7,767 nt of DNA from Oscillatoria sp. Prado101 (GCA_025454445.1 JALOOK010000205.1:1-7767), one strand, 5' to 3'. Numbered from the stretch's first letter, positions 1-6,037 are shown. Notes: generated by a model from the sequence alone, not told the origin. Made by a program: numbers and translations.

Positions 1-156
1 CTCAGCGCCGATGAATGCTGCTTTAAGCTCAATTTCCTGTTTCGCTTGGCAACCGTGTCGGAAGTCTCAAAGGCGGATAAGAAATCAAGCACTATTTTCC
101 AGTCGAGCGGTCGGCACGGTTCGCGCTTCGCTATTTTTTCGAGCCAGACCTATCTC

Positions 157-186
157 ATTATACCGTGTCCTACTGCTTTGCGTCAA
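157..186 (-). promoter_or_regulatory. Near-consensus leftward sigma70-type promoter
   Basis: On the minus strand a -35 TTGACG (181-186, five of six consensus bases) is followed after 18 nt by a perfect -10 TATAAT (157-162). Transcription would start near 150 and leave the window leftward. An odd palindrome CAGGATT-A-AATCCTG (192-206) sits 5 nt upstream of the -35 and could be an operator. The only minus-strand reading frame open to the window edge starts at GTG 92 and gives about 30 residues (begins VLDFLSAFETSD). It has no clear ribosome-binding site and I do not recognise it, so the target could be a truncated gene or a small RNA. Confidence 0.5.
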
Positions 187-208
187 GAATCCAGGATTAA
201 ATCCTGCT

Positions 209-250
209 CCCCCTCTCCCCTTGTGGGAGAGGGGGCTGGGGGGTGAGGGG
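209..250. repeat. G-rich hairpin repeat, copy 1
   Basis: A perfect 11-bp stem, CCCCCTCTCCC (209-219) with GGGAGAGGGGG (225-235), closes a 5-nt loop. It continues into a G-rich tail, giving G-runs at 225-227, 231-235, 238-243 and 247-250 with loops of 2-3 nt, which is a quadruplex-type motif on the plus strand. Related copies lie at 4408-4431, 5999-6037, 6206-6243 and 7670-7698. This copy lies just downstream of tRNA-Leu(CAA). It could act as a transcript end or barrier for the murA cluster, but no T-run follows it in that direction. Confidence 0.75.
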
Positions 251-267
251 TTCCCCCTTTTCAGGAG

Positions 268-349
268 TGGGCGGGAAGAGAATCGAACTCTTATGCCTTT
301 CGGCGTTAGATTTTGAGTCTAATGCGTCTACCAGTTTCGCCACCCGCCC
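268..349 (-). tRNA. tRNA-Leu (anticodon CAA)
   Basis: The 82-nt gene folds into a class II tRNA. The acceptor stem GGGCGGG/CCCGCCC pairs perfectly, the D-arm contains GGTAGAC, and the anticodon stem TTAGA/TCTAA closes the loop CTCAAAA, giving anticodon CAA for UUG codons. A long variable arm (CGCC GAAA GGC) identifies it as leucine, and the T-arm AAGAG-TTCGATT-CTCTT is complete. The discriminator is A and CCA is not encoded. There is no intron. Its first 22 nt (349 down to 328) are also the last codons and the stop of the M48 peptidase gene, so it is probably cut from a transcript shared with that gene. Confidence 0.97.
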
Positions 350-1206
350 TTGGTGGGTTCACTCTTCTCATTATACACAACTTTTCGATTTTGCAACAGG
401 GATTCATAATCTTTACTGCTCGCCCAGCGATCAATTTCTCGGGCCCGCAGCACCGGCAGCGGGTGAGTCAGGCCCGCCGTCTGGGCCTGCTTCAGCAGTT
501 GGCCCAGCTGGCTGCTGCCAGTTTGATCGTAAGCGCGAGCTTGAGCCAGAAAAGCCTCAGCATTCAGCTGTGGAGCCAGACTTGGCGAACCGCCGGCAAG
601 CTTCATCAGCAGAGAGATCGTCACCTTCGGGTCTTGAGTCGCCAGCAGAGCCGCCCGGTCGCAAGTAAATTCCGCACAGCGCAACCATTCCATAAGTTGA
701 GCTTGCAGATTTTGGGCGATAAAACCGCCCCAAGAGGGCAGCTGGCCCGCTGCCAGCACCATCAAATTGGCCAGGGTCAGGTAAACCCCGTGGTCGCACT
801 TCAGGTGGCCAAGCTCGTGAGCGATCACCGCTTGAATCTCTGCCGGTGTCAGCAGCTCAATCAGAGAAGTGTGCAGGACAATAAAAGGTTGCCGCCCCCG
901 CATGGCAAACGTATAGGCATTGGGAACCGGATGCTGGCGCACATAAAGCTGGGGCGGCTCAATATCCAAAATTTTGCCAGCTTCCAACAGCAGCTCGTGC
1001 AGGTGGGGCAGCTGCTGTTCGCTGACGAGAACACTAGAGGCAATATTCTCCAGGTAAAAGAACTGCTCACCCAGTGGGCCCAGCAGGTTGCGCACCAACA
1101 AGTCCAAACCGGGCAGCTGCTTGAGAGCGTTAGTCGCTTCCAAGTCAAGCGGATGGCGGAAGTGGTCTGCTTTCAGACCGATCAGCGGTGTCTTAAACAA
1201 GTCCAT
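328..1206 (-). CDS. M48 family zinc metallopeptidase (HtpX-like)
   Basis: The 292-residue product carries the zinc-binding motif HELGH (H130, E131 catalytic, H134). The likely third ligand is E179 in AEFTCDRAAL, matching the E-x3-D-R-x-A pattern of M48 peptidases. A moderately hydrophobic stretch follows the motif (about 141-165), but there are no clear N-terminal membrane helices as in E. coli HtpX. M48 enzymes degrade misfolded or membrane proteins; the substrate here is unknown. ATG 1206 is the only plausible start after an upstream in-frame TAG, and no strong Shine-Dalgarno is visible. The gene lies 36 nt downstream of murA on the same strand, suggesting co-transcription. The last residues (GGWRNW) and the TAG stop are encoded inside tRNA-Leu(CAA). 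Confidence 0.9.
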   Translation of the reverse strand: MDLFKTPLIGLKADHFRHPLDLEATNALKQLPGLDLLVRNLLGPLGEQFFYLENIASSVLVSEQQLPHLHELLLEAGKILDIEPPQLYVRQHPVPNAYTFAMRGRQPFIVLHTSLIELLTPAEIQAVIAHELGHLKCDHGVYLTLANLMVLAAGQLPSWGGFIAQNLQAQLMEWLRCAEFTCDRAALLATQDPKVTISLLMKLAGGSPSLAPQLNAEAFLAQARAYDQTGSSQLGQLLKQAQTAGLTHPLPVLRAREIDRWASSKDYESLLQNRKVVYNEKSEPTKGGWRNW

Positions 1207-1242
1207 GCCGGTGCGTTCAACTAGGTAAACAGTTCCACTTCT

Positions 1243-2568
1243 CTAGTTTAATACCGGCTGCACCGGCTCGCCTGCCGGTGGGGCGCTGTCCTCTTCAGCC
1301 TCAGCCTCAGCCGGCACCCGCTGCAAGCGAGCTCCCAGTTGCTGCAGCTTAACCTCCAGCTTCTCGTACCCCCGATCCAAGTGCTGCAATCCTTGGATAG
1401 TCGTTTTGCCTTCTGCCCCCAGTCCAGCGATAACCAAAGCCGCAGAAGCCCGCAGATCCGTAGCCATCACCGGCGCACCCGACAGTAGAGGCACCCCGCG
1501 CACAATCGCCAGATTGCCATTGACGCGAATGTCCGCCCCCATGCGATTCAATTCCGCCACATGGCGCAGGCGATTTTCAAACACCGTCTCTGTAATGGTG
1601 CTGTCCCCCTCGCACAGAGTCAGCAGGGCCATGAATTGCGCCTGCATATCCGTAGGGAAACCCGGATAGGGCAGCGTCTTAATATCAGTTGCTTTCTGGT
1701 GCCGATCGGGAACAATCCGCAGCACCCCTGGCTCATCCGAGACAATTTTTGCCCCGATCGCCTGCAACTTGGAGATCACAGGCGTCAAGTGTTCCGGCAC
1801 CACCGGCGACAGACTGATTTCCGAACGGGTAATCGCCCCCGCCACCAAAAATGTCCCAGCTTCTATCCGGTCAGCAATAATACTGTAATCTGTCGAGTGC
1901 AAGCTCCGCACCCCAGAAATCACAATCGTCCCAGTCCCCGCACCGTGAATGTCCGCCCCCATCGACCTGCAGAAATTGGCCAGATCCGCCACTTCAGGCT
2001 CTTGAGCGGCATTTTCCAGGATCGTTTCCCCCTCTGCCAGGGTTGCCGCCATCATCAAAGTTTCCGTTGCCCCGACGCTGGGATAGTCCAGGTAAATTTT
2101 GGCTCCCCGCAACCGCCGGGAAGGCCCGCTGACGCAGGCATTCACCATTCCATGTTCTATTTGGACATCGGCTCCCATCGCCTGCAAGCCCCGGACGTGG
2201 ATCTCAACAGGTCTGGCACCGATCGCGCACCCTCCAGGCAGCGGTACGCTGGCCACCCCCAGACGCGCCAGGATCGGCCCGATGGCGAAGAAACTGGCCC
2301 GCAGCTGGCTGACCAAATCGTAGGGGGCTTGCGACTGGCCGATGTCAGCCGCATTGATGTCCATAATGTCCCCATGCCGCTCTAACTTCACCCCCAGAGC
2401 GGAGAGAATTTCCGCCATGCGAGCCACATCTGCCAGATCGGGAACATTGCGCAGCCGGCAGTCCTCGGGGCACAGCAAAGCGCCGGCCATCACCACCAAG
2501 GCTGCGTTCTTAGCGCCGCTAATCCGGACATGGCCTTGCAGGGGAGTTCGGCCCCAGATTTGCAGCAC
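1243..2568 (-). CDS. murA: UDP-N-acetylglucosamine 1-carboxyvinyltransferase (MurA)
   Basis: MurA transfers enolpyruvate from phosphoenolpyruvate to UDP-GlcNAc, the first committed cytoplasmic step of peptidoglycan synthesis. Family residues are all present: K20 and N21 in SGAKNAAL, R90 in SQLRAS, the catalytic cysteine C114 in PLPGGCAIGARPV (the fosfomycin target), D307 in YPGFPTDMQ, R373 in TDLRASAALV, and the C-terminal HLDRGYEKLE. The length of 441 residues is slightly above the usual 420 or so because of an acidic, proline-rich tail after residue 418. The start used is GTG 2568, the only ATG/GTG/TTG in the frame. It lacks a ribosome-binding site, and a better-placed signal lies 18 codons upstream (separate entry), so the true N-terminus is uncertain. 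It is first in the leftward cluster with the M48 gene and tRNA-Leu. Confidence 0.95.
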   Translation of the reverse strand: MLQIWGRTPLQGHVRISGAKNAALVVMAGALLCPEDCRLRNVPDLADVARMAEILSALGVKLERHGDIMDINAADIGQSQAPYDLVSQLRASFFAIGPILARLGVASVPLPGGCAIGARPVEIHVRGLQAMGADVQIEHGMVNACVSGPSRRLRGAKIYLDYPSVGATETLMMAATLAEGETILENAAQEPEVADLANFCRSMGADIHGAGTGTIVISGVRSLHSTDYSIIADRIEAGTFLVAGAITRSEISLSPVVPEHLTPVISKLQAIGAKIVSDEPGVLRIVPDRHQKATDIKTLPYPGFPTDMQAQFMALLTLCEGDSTITETVFENRLRHVAELNRMGADIRVNGNLAIVRGVPLLSGAPVMATDLRASAALVIAGLGAEGKTTIQGLQHLDRGYEKLEVKLQQLGARLQRVPAEAEAEEDSAPPAGEPVQPVLN

Positions 2569-2619
2569 TGACTTGTCTGCGGGAGAAGCGTGATTATCTG
2601 TTAAACTGAGTGAGGAAGA

Positions 2620-2635
2620 AATGGCCGTACCCTCC
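2620..2635 (-). promoter_or_regulatory. Possible murA ribosome-binding site with ATT start
   Basis: On the minus strand GGAGGG (2630-2635) lies 7 nt upstream of ATT (2620-2622), which is in frame with murA 18 codons before GTG 2568. The intervening frame has no stop and reads ISSSLSLTDNHASPADKS before VLQIWG. The spacing is ideal for initiation and no SD precedes the GTG. ATT is a rare but real start codon (infC is the classical case). The alternative is a base error or mutation in a former ATG. Confidence 0.35.
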
Positions 2636-2651
2636 GGAATCGATGGATAAG

Positions 2652-2665
2652 CTGTGATTTCACAG
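2652..2665. promoter_or_regulatory. Short dyad in the murA leader
   Basis: CTGTGA-TT-TCACAG is a perfect 6-bp inverted repeat with a 2-bp centre, 16 bp upstream of the putative murA ribosome-binding site. It resembles CRP half-sites, but the spacing (2 instead of 6) does not fit a CRP operator. It may be a small operator or leader hairpin; nothing else supports a function. Confidence 0.25.
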
Positions 2666-2747
2666 TTGGTTCCGATTTTACCGGAAACATGCCAGATGTC
2701 CAGGGGTCAGCCCCAAAAAGTTGCCCGTCCCCTACCTCCCCCCCCTG

Positions 2748-2800
2748 AAAAAAAAATTTTTTCGCAGATGCTTGACAAATACAATTTCTTGCTGCATCAT
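2748..2800 (+). promoter_or_regulatory. Promoter of tRNA-Leu(CAG) with A/T tract
   Basis: A perfect -35 TTGACA (2772-2777) is followed after 17 nt by CATCAT (2795-2800, four of six -10 bases). A CATAAG at 2798-2803 is a weaker alternative. A run of nine A and six T (2748-2762) lies 9 nt upstream of the -35, where an UP element or bent DNA would sit. The tRNA starts about 30 nt downstream of the -10, consistent with a short 5' leader. Confidence 0.5.
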
Positions 2801-2810
2801 AAGAAATTGT
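2781..2810. promoter_or_regulatory. Perfect 10-bp dyad over the tRNA promoter
   Basis: ACAATTTCTT (2781-2790) and AAGAAATTGT (2801-2810) are perfect inverted repeats separated by 10 nt. The dyad covers the promoter spacer, the -10 and the likely start point. That geometry fits an operator for a dimeric repressor. As RNA it would be only partly transcribed, so a terminator is less likely. On the minus strand a TATGAT (2796-2801) lies in the loop and could serve leftward murA transcription, but it has no good -35. Confidence 0.4.
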
Positions 2811-2831
2811 CAGGTGGTTAACACCACAGAC

Positions 2832-2915
2832 GCGGAACTGGCGGAATTGGCAGACGCGCTAGATTCAGGTTCTAGTGTTCGCAAGGACTTCCGGGTTCAA
2901 GTCCCGGGTTCCGCA
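2832..2915 (+). tRNA. tRNA-Leu (anticodon CAG)
   Basis: The 84-nt class II tRNA has a perfectly paired acceptor stem GCGGAAC/GTTCCGC and D-arm GCGGAATTGGCAGACGC. The anticodon stem CTAGA/TCTAG closes the loop TTCAGGT, giving anticodon CAG for CUG codons. It has a long variable arm and a T-arm CCGGG-TTCAAGT-CCCGG. The discriminator is A; CCA is not encoded and there is no intron. It stands alone on the plus strand, divergent from murA. Confidence 0.97.
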
Positions 2916-2930
2916 TAACAAGGCCAGTAA

Positions 2931-2998
2931 GGGCGGATTCGCCCAAGATATCTCTGGACAGCAGAAGAGGTTGGCGTAGGTACGGCGTTCGCCGTGCC
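2931..2998 (+). repeat. Two short palindromic hairpins after tRNA-Leu(CAG)
   Basis: GGGCG-GATT-CGCCC (2931-2944) and GGTACGGC-GTTC-GCCGTGCC (2979-2998; 8 bp including one G-T pair) are compact GC-rich hairpins, the first 15 nt and the second 63 nt past the tRNA. Neither has a T-run, so they are poor intrinsic terminators. They resemble the small interspersed palindromes common in cyanobacterial spacers. A similar GGGCG-CAA-CGCCC occurs at 6269-6281. Confidence 0.5.
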
Positions 2999-3014
2999 TT
3001 GCCCCATTCAAATA

Positions 3015-3055
3015 TTGCACATTTAATTTGCACAATAAACTTATGGCCAAGTTTA
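3015..3055 (+). promoter_or_regulatory. AT-rich region with direct and inverted repeats upstream of the methyltransferase
   Basis: Two direct repeats TTGCACA (3015-3021 and 3028-3034) are followed by a perfect inverted repeat TAAACTT-ATGGCC-AAGTTTA (3036-3055). The stretch is clearly AT-richer than its surroundings and lies about 95-130 bp before the methyltransferase start, so it is the likely promoter or operator region. A -35-like TTGCAC pairs only with weak -10 sequences. Confidence 0.3.
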
Positions 3056-3147
3056 CAGGATGCCTGTTAAATAAGTCCTAGAGGCCCTGTCCCTTATGGC
3101 GGAGAAGCAGATTAAACGCCGAACAGCTTAGTGATAAACCCCAGCCC

Positions 3148-3933
3148 ATGCTGACCAGCCTTCAAAATCCTCTGGTAAAGCTTTTCCGCAAGTTGCACGC
3201 CTCCAAAGGGCGGCGGGAGCAACAGCTGTTTCTCTTGGAAGGGACACACTTGCTGCAAGAAGCTTTGGCGGTCAACTATCCCCTGGAAACGGTTTGCTGC
3301 ACGCCTAAGTGGGCGGAGGCCCACCGGCAGCTGTGGGAGCTGGCCCAACAGCAAGCTCGCCGGTGGGAACTGGTATCCCCTGAGGTCTTAGAATCAATGG
3401 CCACCACGGTTCACCCAGACGGGGTGGTGGCAACAGCCTCACGGCGGGAAGCTGAGTTTCAGGTGCCGCAAAAGGGTCTGGGACTGGCCTTGGAAACGGT
3501 GCAAGACCCGGGCAACCTGGGCACGATCATCCGCACAGCCGCCGCTGCCGGTGCGAGCGGTTTGTGCCTGAGCTATGACAGCGCCGATCCAGAAGGGCCC
3601 AAAGTGCTGAGAGCTTCAGCAGGCGCGTGGTTTCGGCTGCCGGTGGCGGTGAGTCCGGATTTGAGCGCTGAGGTGCGCCGCTGCCTGCAGCTGGGCGTCC
3701 AAGTGGTGGCCACCAGTGGCAGCGCCGCGCCCACCTACTGGGAAGTGGACTACAGTCCGCCGACTCTGATTTTGCTGGGCAACGAAGGTGCCGGTCTGTC
3801 AGCTGATTTGCTAGCCCTAGCCGACCGGCAAGTGCGAATTCCCCTGAGTGCCGGTGTGGAATCTTTGAATGTGGCGATAGCGGCGGCGGCGATCCTCTAC
3901 GAAGCTCAGCGGCAAGCGCGTTTCAGTTCTTAG
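3148..3933 (+). CDS. SpoU (SPOUT) family RNA 2'-O-ribose methyltransferase
   Basis: The 261-residue protein has an N-terminal RNA substrate-binding segment (about 1-90: NPLVKLFRKLH, then QLFLLEGTHLLQEAL) and a C-terminal SpoU methylase domain (about 110-255). The three SpoU motifs are clear. Motif 1 is DPGNLGTIIRTAAAAGA with N123 and R129, motif 2 is LGNEGAGL at 210-217, and motif 3 is IPLSAGVESLNVAIAAAAILYE at 231-252, which form the trefoil-knot S-adenosylmethionine site. Enzymes of this shape methylate 2'-hydroxyls of 23S rRNA or tRNA; the exact nucleotide cannot be told from sequence. ATG 3148 is the only usable start and lacks a Shine-Dalgarno. Its last 11 bp overlap the convergent small gene. 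Confidence 0.92.
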   Translation: MLTSLQNPLVKLFRKLHASKGRREQQLFLLEGTHLLQEALAVNYPLETVCCTPKWAEAHRQLWELAQQQARRWELVSPEVLESMATTVHPDGVVATASRREAEFQVPQKGLGLALETVQDPGNLGTIIRTAAAAGASGLCLSYDSADPEGPKVLRASAGAWFRLPVAVSPDLSAEVRRCLQLGVQVVATSGSAAPTYWEVDYSPPTLILLGNEGAGLSADLLALADRQVRIPLSAGVESLNVAIAAAAILYEAQRQARFSS

Positions 3934-4180
3934 GTTCTGTGGGCAACCGATTCCGCTCCTGGAAAAATTGCTCAATGTCAGCCGCCGCTTGTTCCAAGTC
4001 CTCAACAGCGAACCGCGCCGGTCTCCCTCTCTGAGACTTGCCAGAACTGCCCAGCCCAGACGGCCCCTGAGATTTAGCCGGCTGCCGGTCGCCCAATTGT
4101 AAATTGTCCTGCAACTTGTCCAGCGACTCGAAAAAAGACCGTGCGGCGTCGCGACGCAACTCGCTGTGATGGTGATCCAT
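3923..4180 (-). CDS. Conserved-looking small protein of unknown function
   Basis: The 85-residue product has two predicted helices, about 5-28 (SELRRDAARSFFESLDKLQD) and about 58-77 (AVEDLEQAAADIEQFFQER). They are joined by a Gly/Ser/Arg/Pro-rich linker (30-57) that is probably disordered. The pattern looks like a small cyanobacterial conserved hypothetical, but I cannot assign a function. A good ribosome-binding site AGGAG (4190-4194) lies 9 nt before ATG 4180, which supports real translation. Three histidines at 3-5 could be incidental. The gene converges with the methyltransferase gene and overlaps its end by 11 bp. No membrane segment, signal peptide or cysteines are present. Confidence 0.75.
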   Translation of the reverse strand: MDHHHSELRRDAARSFFESLDKLQDNLQLGDRQPAKSQGPSGLGSSGKSQRGRPARFAVEDLEQAAADIEQFFQERNRLPTEPKN

Positions 4181-4321
4181 AATATTTTACTCCTGAATTG
4201 AGGACGAAAAACCCAGACTGTCCGCCCTGACAAGTAATTGAGAGACTGACCTCCAGTTCTTTGACAGAATAATAGATGTCGCCAGCCTTGGTGCTATTTG
4301 ATAAAAATCATAATTGTGTGC

Positions 4322-4376
4322 CGAGCCGGTTTTCTTGCGTGGATTTACTAGACTTCAGGTGGGCCTCACCGGCTCG
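4322..4376 (+). repeat. Long-loop inverted repeat upstream of lpdA
   Basis: CGAGCCGGT (4322-4330) and ACCGGCTCG (4368-4376) form a perfect 9-bp stem around a 37-nt loop. It lies in the 344-bp spacer between the small gene and lpdA, about 150 bp before the lpdA start. It could be a leader structure or operator pair. Both arms contain the CCGGT core that is frequent throughout the window. The rest of 4181-4321 shows only AT-rich sequence with no complete promoter I can defend. Confidence 0.35.
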
Positions 4377-4407
4377 TCTGTAACGAATCGCCACAGGAGG
4401 CGCTTGC

Positions 4408-4431
4408 GGGGAGGGGGTTGGGAGGGTGGGG
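4408..4431 (+). repeat. G-rich repeat, copy 2 (half element)
   Basis: Five G-runs (4408-4411, 4413-4417, 4420-4422, 4424-4426 and 4428-4431) are separated by 1-2 nt, a strong quadruplex-type motif. The sequence matches the right arm and tail of the hairpin repeats at 209-250 and 6206-6243, but the C-rich left arm is missing. It lies about 95 bp upstream of the lpdA start. Confidence 0.65.
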
Positions 4432-4524
4432 TCAAGGCCGATTATTCGCTCTTCCCGGAGGGTGTTGTCCGATCGCCCCAGTCCAGTTCAAAATAATTAG
4501 GGCGACGCGCACCAGGAGAGGAAT

Positions 4525-5958
4525 GTGAGCCAAGGATTTGATTATGATTTGCTGATTGTGGGAGCCGGTGTGGGCGGACATGGGTCTGCCATACACGCGG
4601 TCAGCTGCGGATTGAAAGTGGCCATTGTGGAAGCGGCTGAGATGGGCGGCACCTGTATCAATAGGGGCTGCATTCCCTCGAAAGCTCTGCTGTCCGCTTC
4701 CGGTCGGGTTCGGGAGTTGCGCGACGCCCACAAACTGAAGACGCTGGGCATTCAGTTGCAGGGTGTGGGTTTCGACCGGCAAGCGATAGCTAATCACGCC
4801 ACAAGCATCGTCAGCAAGATTCGCGGCGATATGACCAACAGCCTCAAACGCCTGGGAATTGATACTATCCAAGGTTGGGGCAAGCTGGCAGGCCCGCAAA
4901 AAGTGACGGTCAGTACGGATAAGGGCGAGAAAACTGTCACGGCTAAAGATATAATACTGGCCCCCGGTTCGGTGCCTTGGGTGCCCACCGGCATTGAAGT
5001 TGACGGCAAAACGGTATTTACCAGCGACGACGCCCTGAAGTTGGAATCGCTTCCGTCTTGGATCGCGATTATTGGCAGCGGCTATATCGGGCTGGAGTTT
5101 GCTGATATCTACACGGCACTGGGCTGCGAAATCACTATGATTGAAGCCCTTGACCAGCTGATGCCCACGTTTGACCCGGACATCGCCAAGCAGGCGCAGC
5201 GGGTGCTGATTGCCCCCCGGGACATCGAAACTCGCGCCGGCTTGCTGGCGGCAAAAGTTATCCCAGGTTCGCCGGTGGTTATCGAACTCGCCGACACTAA
5301 AACTAAGGAAGTTGTGGAAGTTCTGGAAGTGGACGCCTGTTTGGTGGCCACGGGCCGGATTCCGGCTACGAAAAACTTGGGCTTGGAAACTGCCGGTGCG
5401 GAAACTGACCGGCGCGGCTTTATTCCGGTGGACGACCGCATGGCGGTGCTGTCGGGTGGGGAGCCGGTGGCCAATTTGTGGGCGATTGGCGACGCCACCG
5501 GCAAGATGATGCTGGCGCACGCGGCGTCCGCCCAAGGTATTGTCGCTGTGGAGAATATCTGCGGGCGTAACCGCACGGTGGACTATCGCAGCATCCCAGC
5601 TGCGGCTTTCACTCACCCGGAAATTAGCTTTGTGGGTTTGACCGAACCGGCAGCCCGGGAGCTGGGCAAAGCCGAGGGCTTTGAGGTGGCGGCGGTGCGG
5701 ACGTATTTTAAGGGCAACTCTAAAGCGATTGCGGAGGGAGAAACGGAAGGTCTGGCCAAGGTGATTTACCGTCAGGATACGGGCGAGGTTCTCGGCGTCC
5801 ACATTCTGGGTCTGCACGCGGCTGATTTGATTCAGGAAGCGGCGAATGCTATCGCTTACCGGCAGGGAGTCCGCGACTTGGCATTTTTGGTGCACACCCA
5901 CCCGACACTTTCGGAAGTTCTCGACGAAGCTTATAAACGAGCGGTCGCAAGCCATTAA
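4525..5958 (+). CDS. lpdA: Dihydrolipoyl dehydrogenase (E3)
   Basis: The flavoprotein reoxidises dihydrolipoamide with NAD+, serving the pyruvate dehydrogenase complex and glycine cleavage. In its 477 residues, the FAD dinucleotide fold starts at 9-18 (LLIVGAGVGG). The redox-active disulfide is C44/C49 in GGTCINRGCIPSKAL and the NAD-binding motif is IGSGYIGLEF (183-192). A second FAD contact is LWAIGDATG (318-326), and the dimer-interface catalytic pair is H459-E464 in HTHPTLSE. All key residues are intact. Start is GTG 4525, with AGGAG (4514-4518) 6 nt upstream and the expected N-terminus SQGFDYDLLIVG. A weak promoter candidate (TTGTCC 4465, CAAAAT 4489) precedes it. trpC follows 361 bp downstream on the same strand, with an insertion between. 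Confidence 0.97.
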   Translation: MSQGFDYDLLIVGAGVGGHGSAIHAVSCGLKVAIVEAAEMGGTCINRGCIPSKALLSASGRVRELRDAHKLKTLGIQLQGVGFDRQAIANHATSIVSKIRGDMTNSLKRLGIDTIQGWGKLAGPQKVTVSTDKGEKTVTAKDIILAPGSVPWVPTGIEVDGKTVFTSDDALKLESLPSWIAIIGSGYIGLEFADIYTALGCEITMIEALDQLMPTFDPDIAKQAQRVLIAPRDIETRAGLLAAKVIPGSPVVIELADTKTKEVVEVLEVDACLVATGRIPATKNLGLETAGAETDRRGFIPVDDRMAVLSGGEPVANLWAIGDATGKMMLAHAASAQGIVAVENICGRNRTVDYRSIPAAAFTHPEISFVGLTEPAARELGKAEGFEVAAVRTYFKGNSKAIAEGETEGLAKVIYRQDTGEVLGVHILGLHAADLIQEAANAIAYRQGVRDLAFLVHTHPTLSEVLDEAYKRAVASH

Positions 5959-5998
5959 AATAAAAACCGCAGCGTTGCACTGTATGTGGGATGAAGAA

Positions 5999-6037
5999 CC
6001 CCACCCCCCAACCCCCTCCCCGCACGCGGGGAGGGGG
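5999..6037. repeat. G-rich hairpin repeat, copy 3
   Basis: CCCCCTCCCCG (6012-6022) and CGGGGAGGGGG (6027-6037) form a perfect 11-bp stem with loop CACG. The C-rich tail (5999-6009) is on the left, so this copy is inverted relative to the others and its quadruplex-type strand is the minus strand. It lies inside the MITE-like element. It is almost the exact reverse complement of copy 4 at 6206-6243. Confidence 0.75.

Noticed and set aside
11..316. Plus-strand reading frames before the first tRNA
   Set aside because: They read through the G-rich repeat as PLPLWERGLGGEG, a typical spurious translation of such repeats, and run into the tRNA gene.
313..1224. 303-codon plus-strand open frame
   Set aside because: Antisense to the M48 peptidase gene; Gln/Leu-rich shadow without any domain and crossing the tRNA gene.
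1561..2385. 274-codon plus-strand open frame
   Set aside because: Antisense shadow of murA, rich in H, R and P, no recognisable motif.
2653..2664. CRP-type site TGTGA...TCACA
   Set aside because: The half-sites are separated by 2 nt, whereas CRP operators need 6.
3096..3131. Eleven-codon leader ORF (MAEKQIKRRTA)
   Set aside because: No ribosome-binding site and no attenuator-like feature; too short to support.
4261..4266. TTGACA upstream of lpdA as a promoter
   Set aside because: No -10-like sequence occurs 16-18 nt downstream.
4432..5955. 507-codon open frame on the minus strand
   Set aside because: It lies entirely antisense to lpdA, whose protein motifs are unmistakable. It is an artefact of codon usage, with a composition rich in R, H, Q and N.
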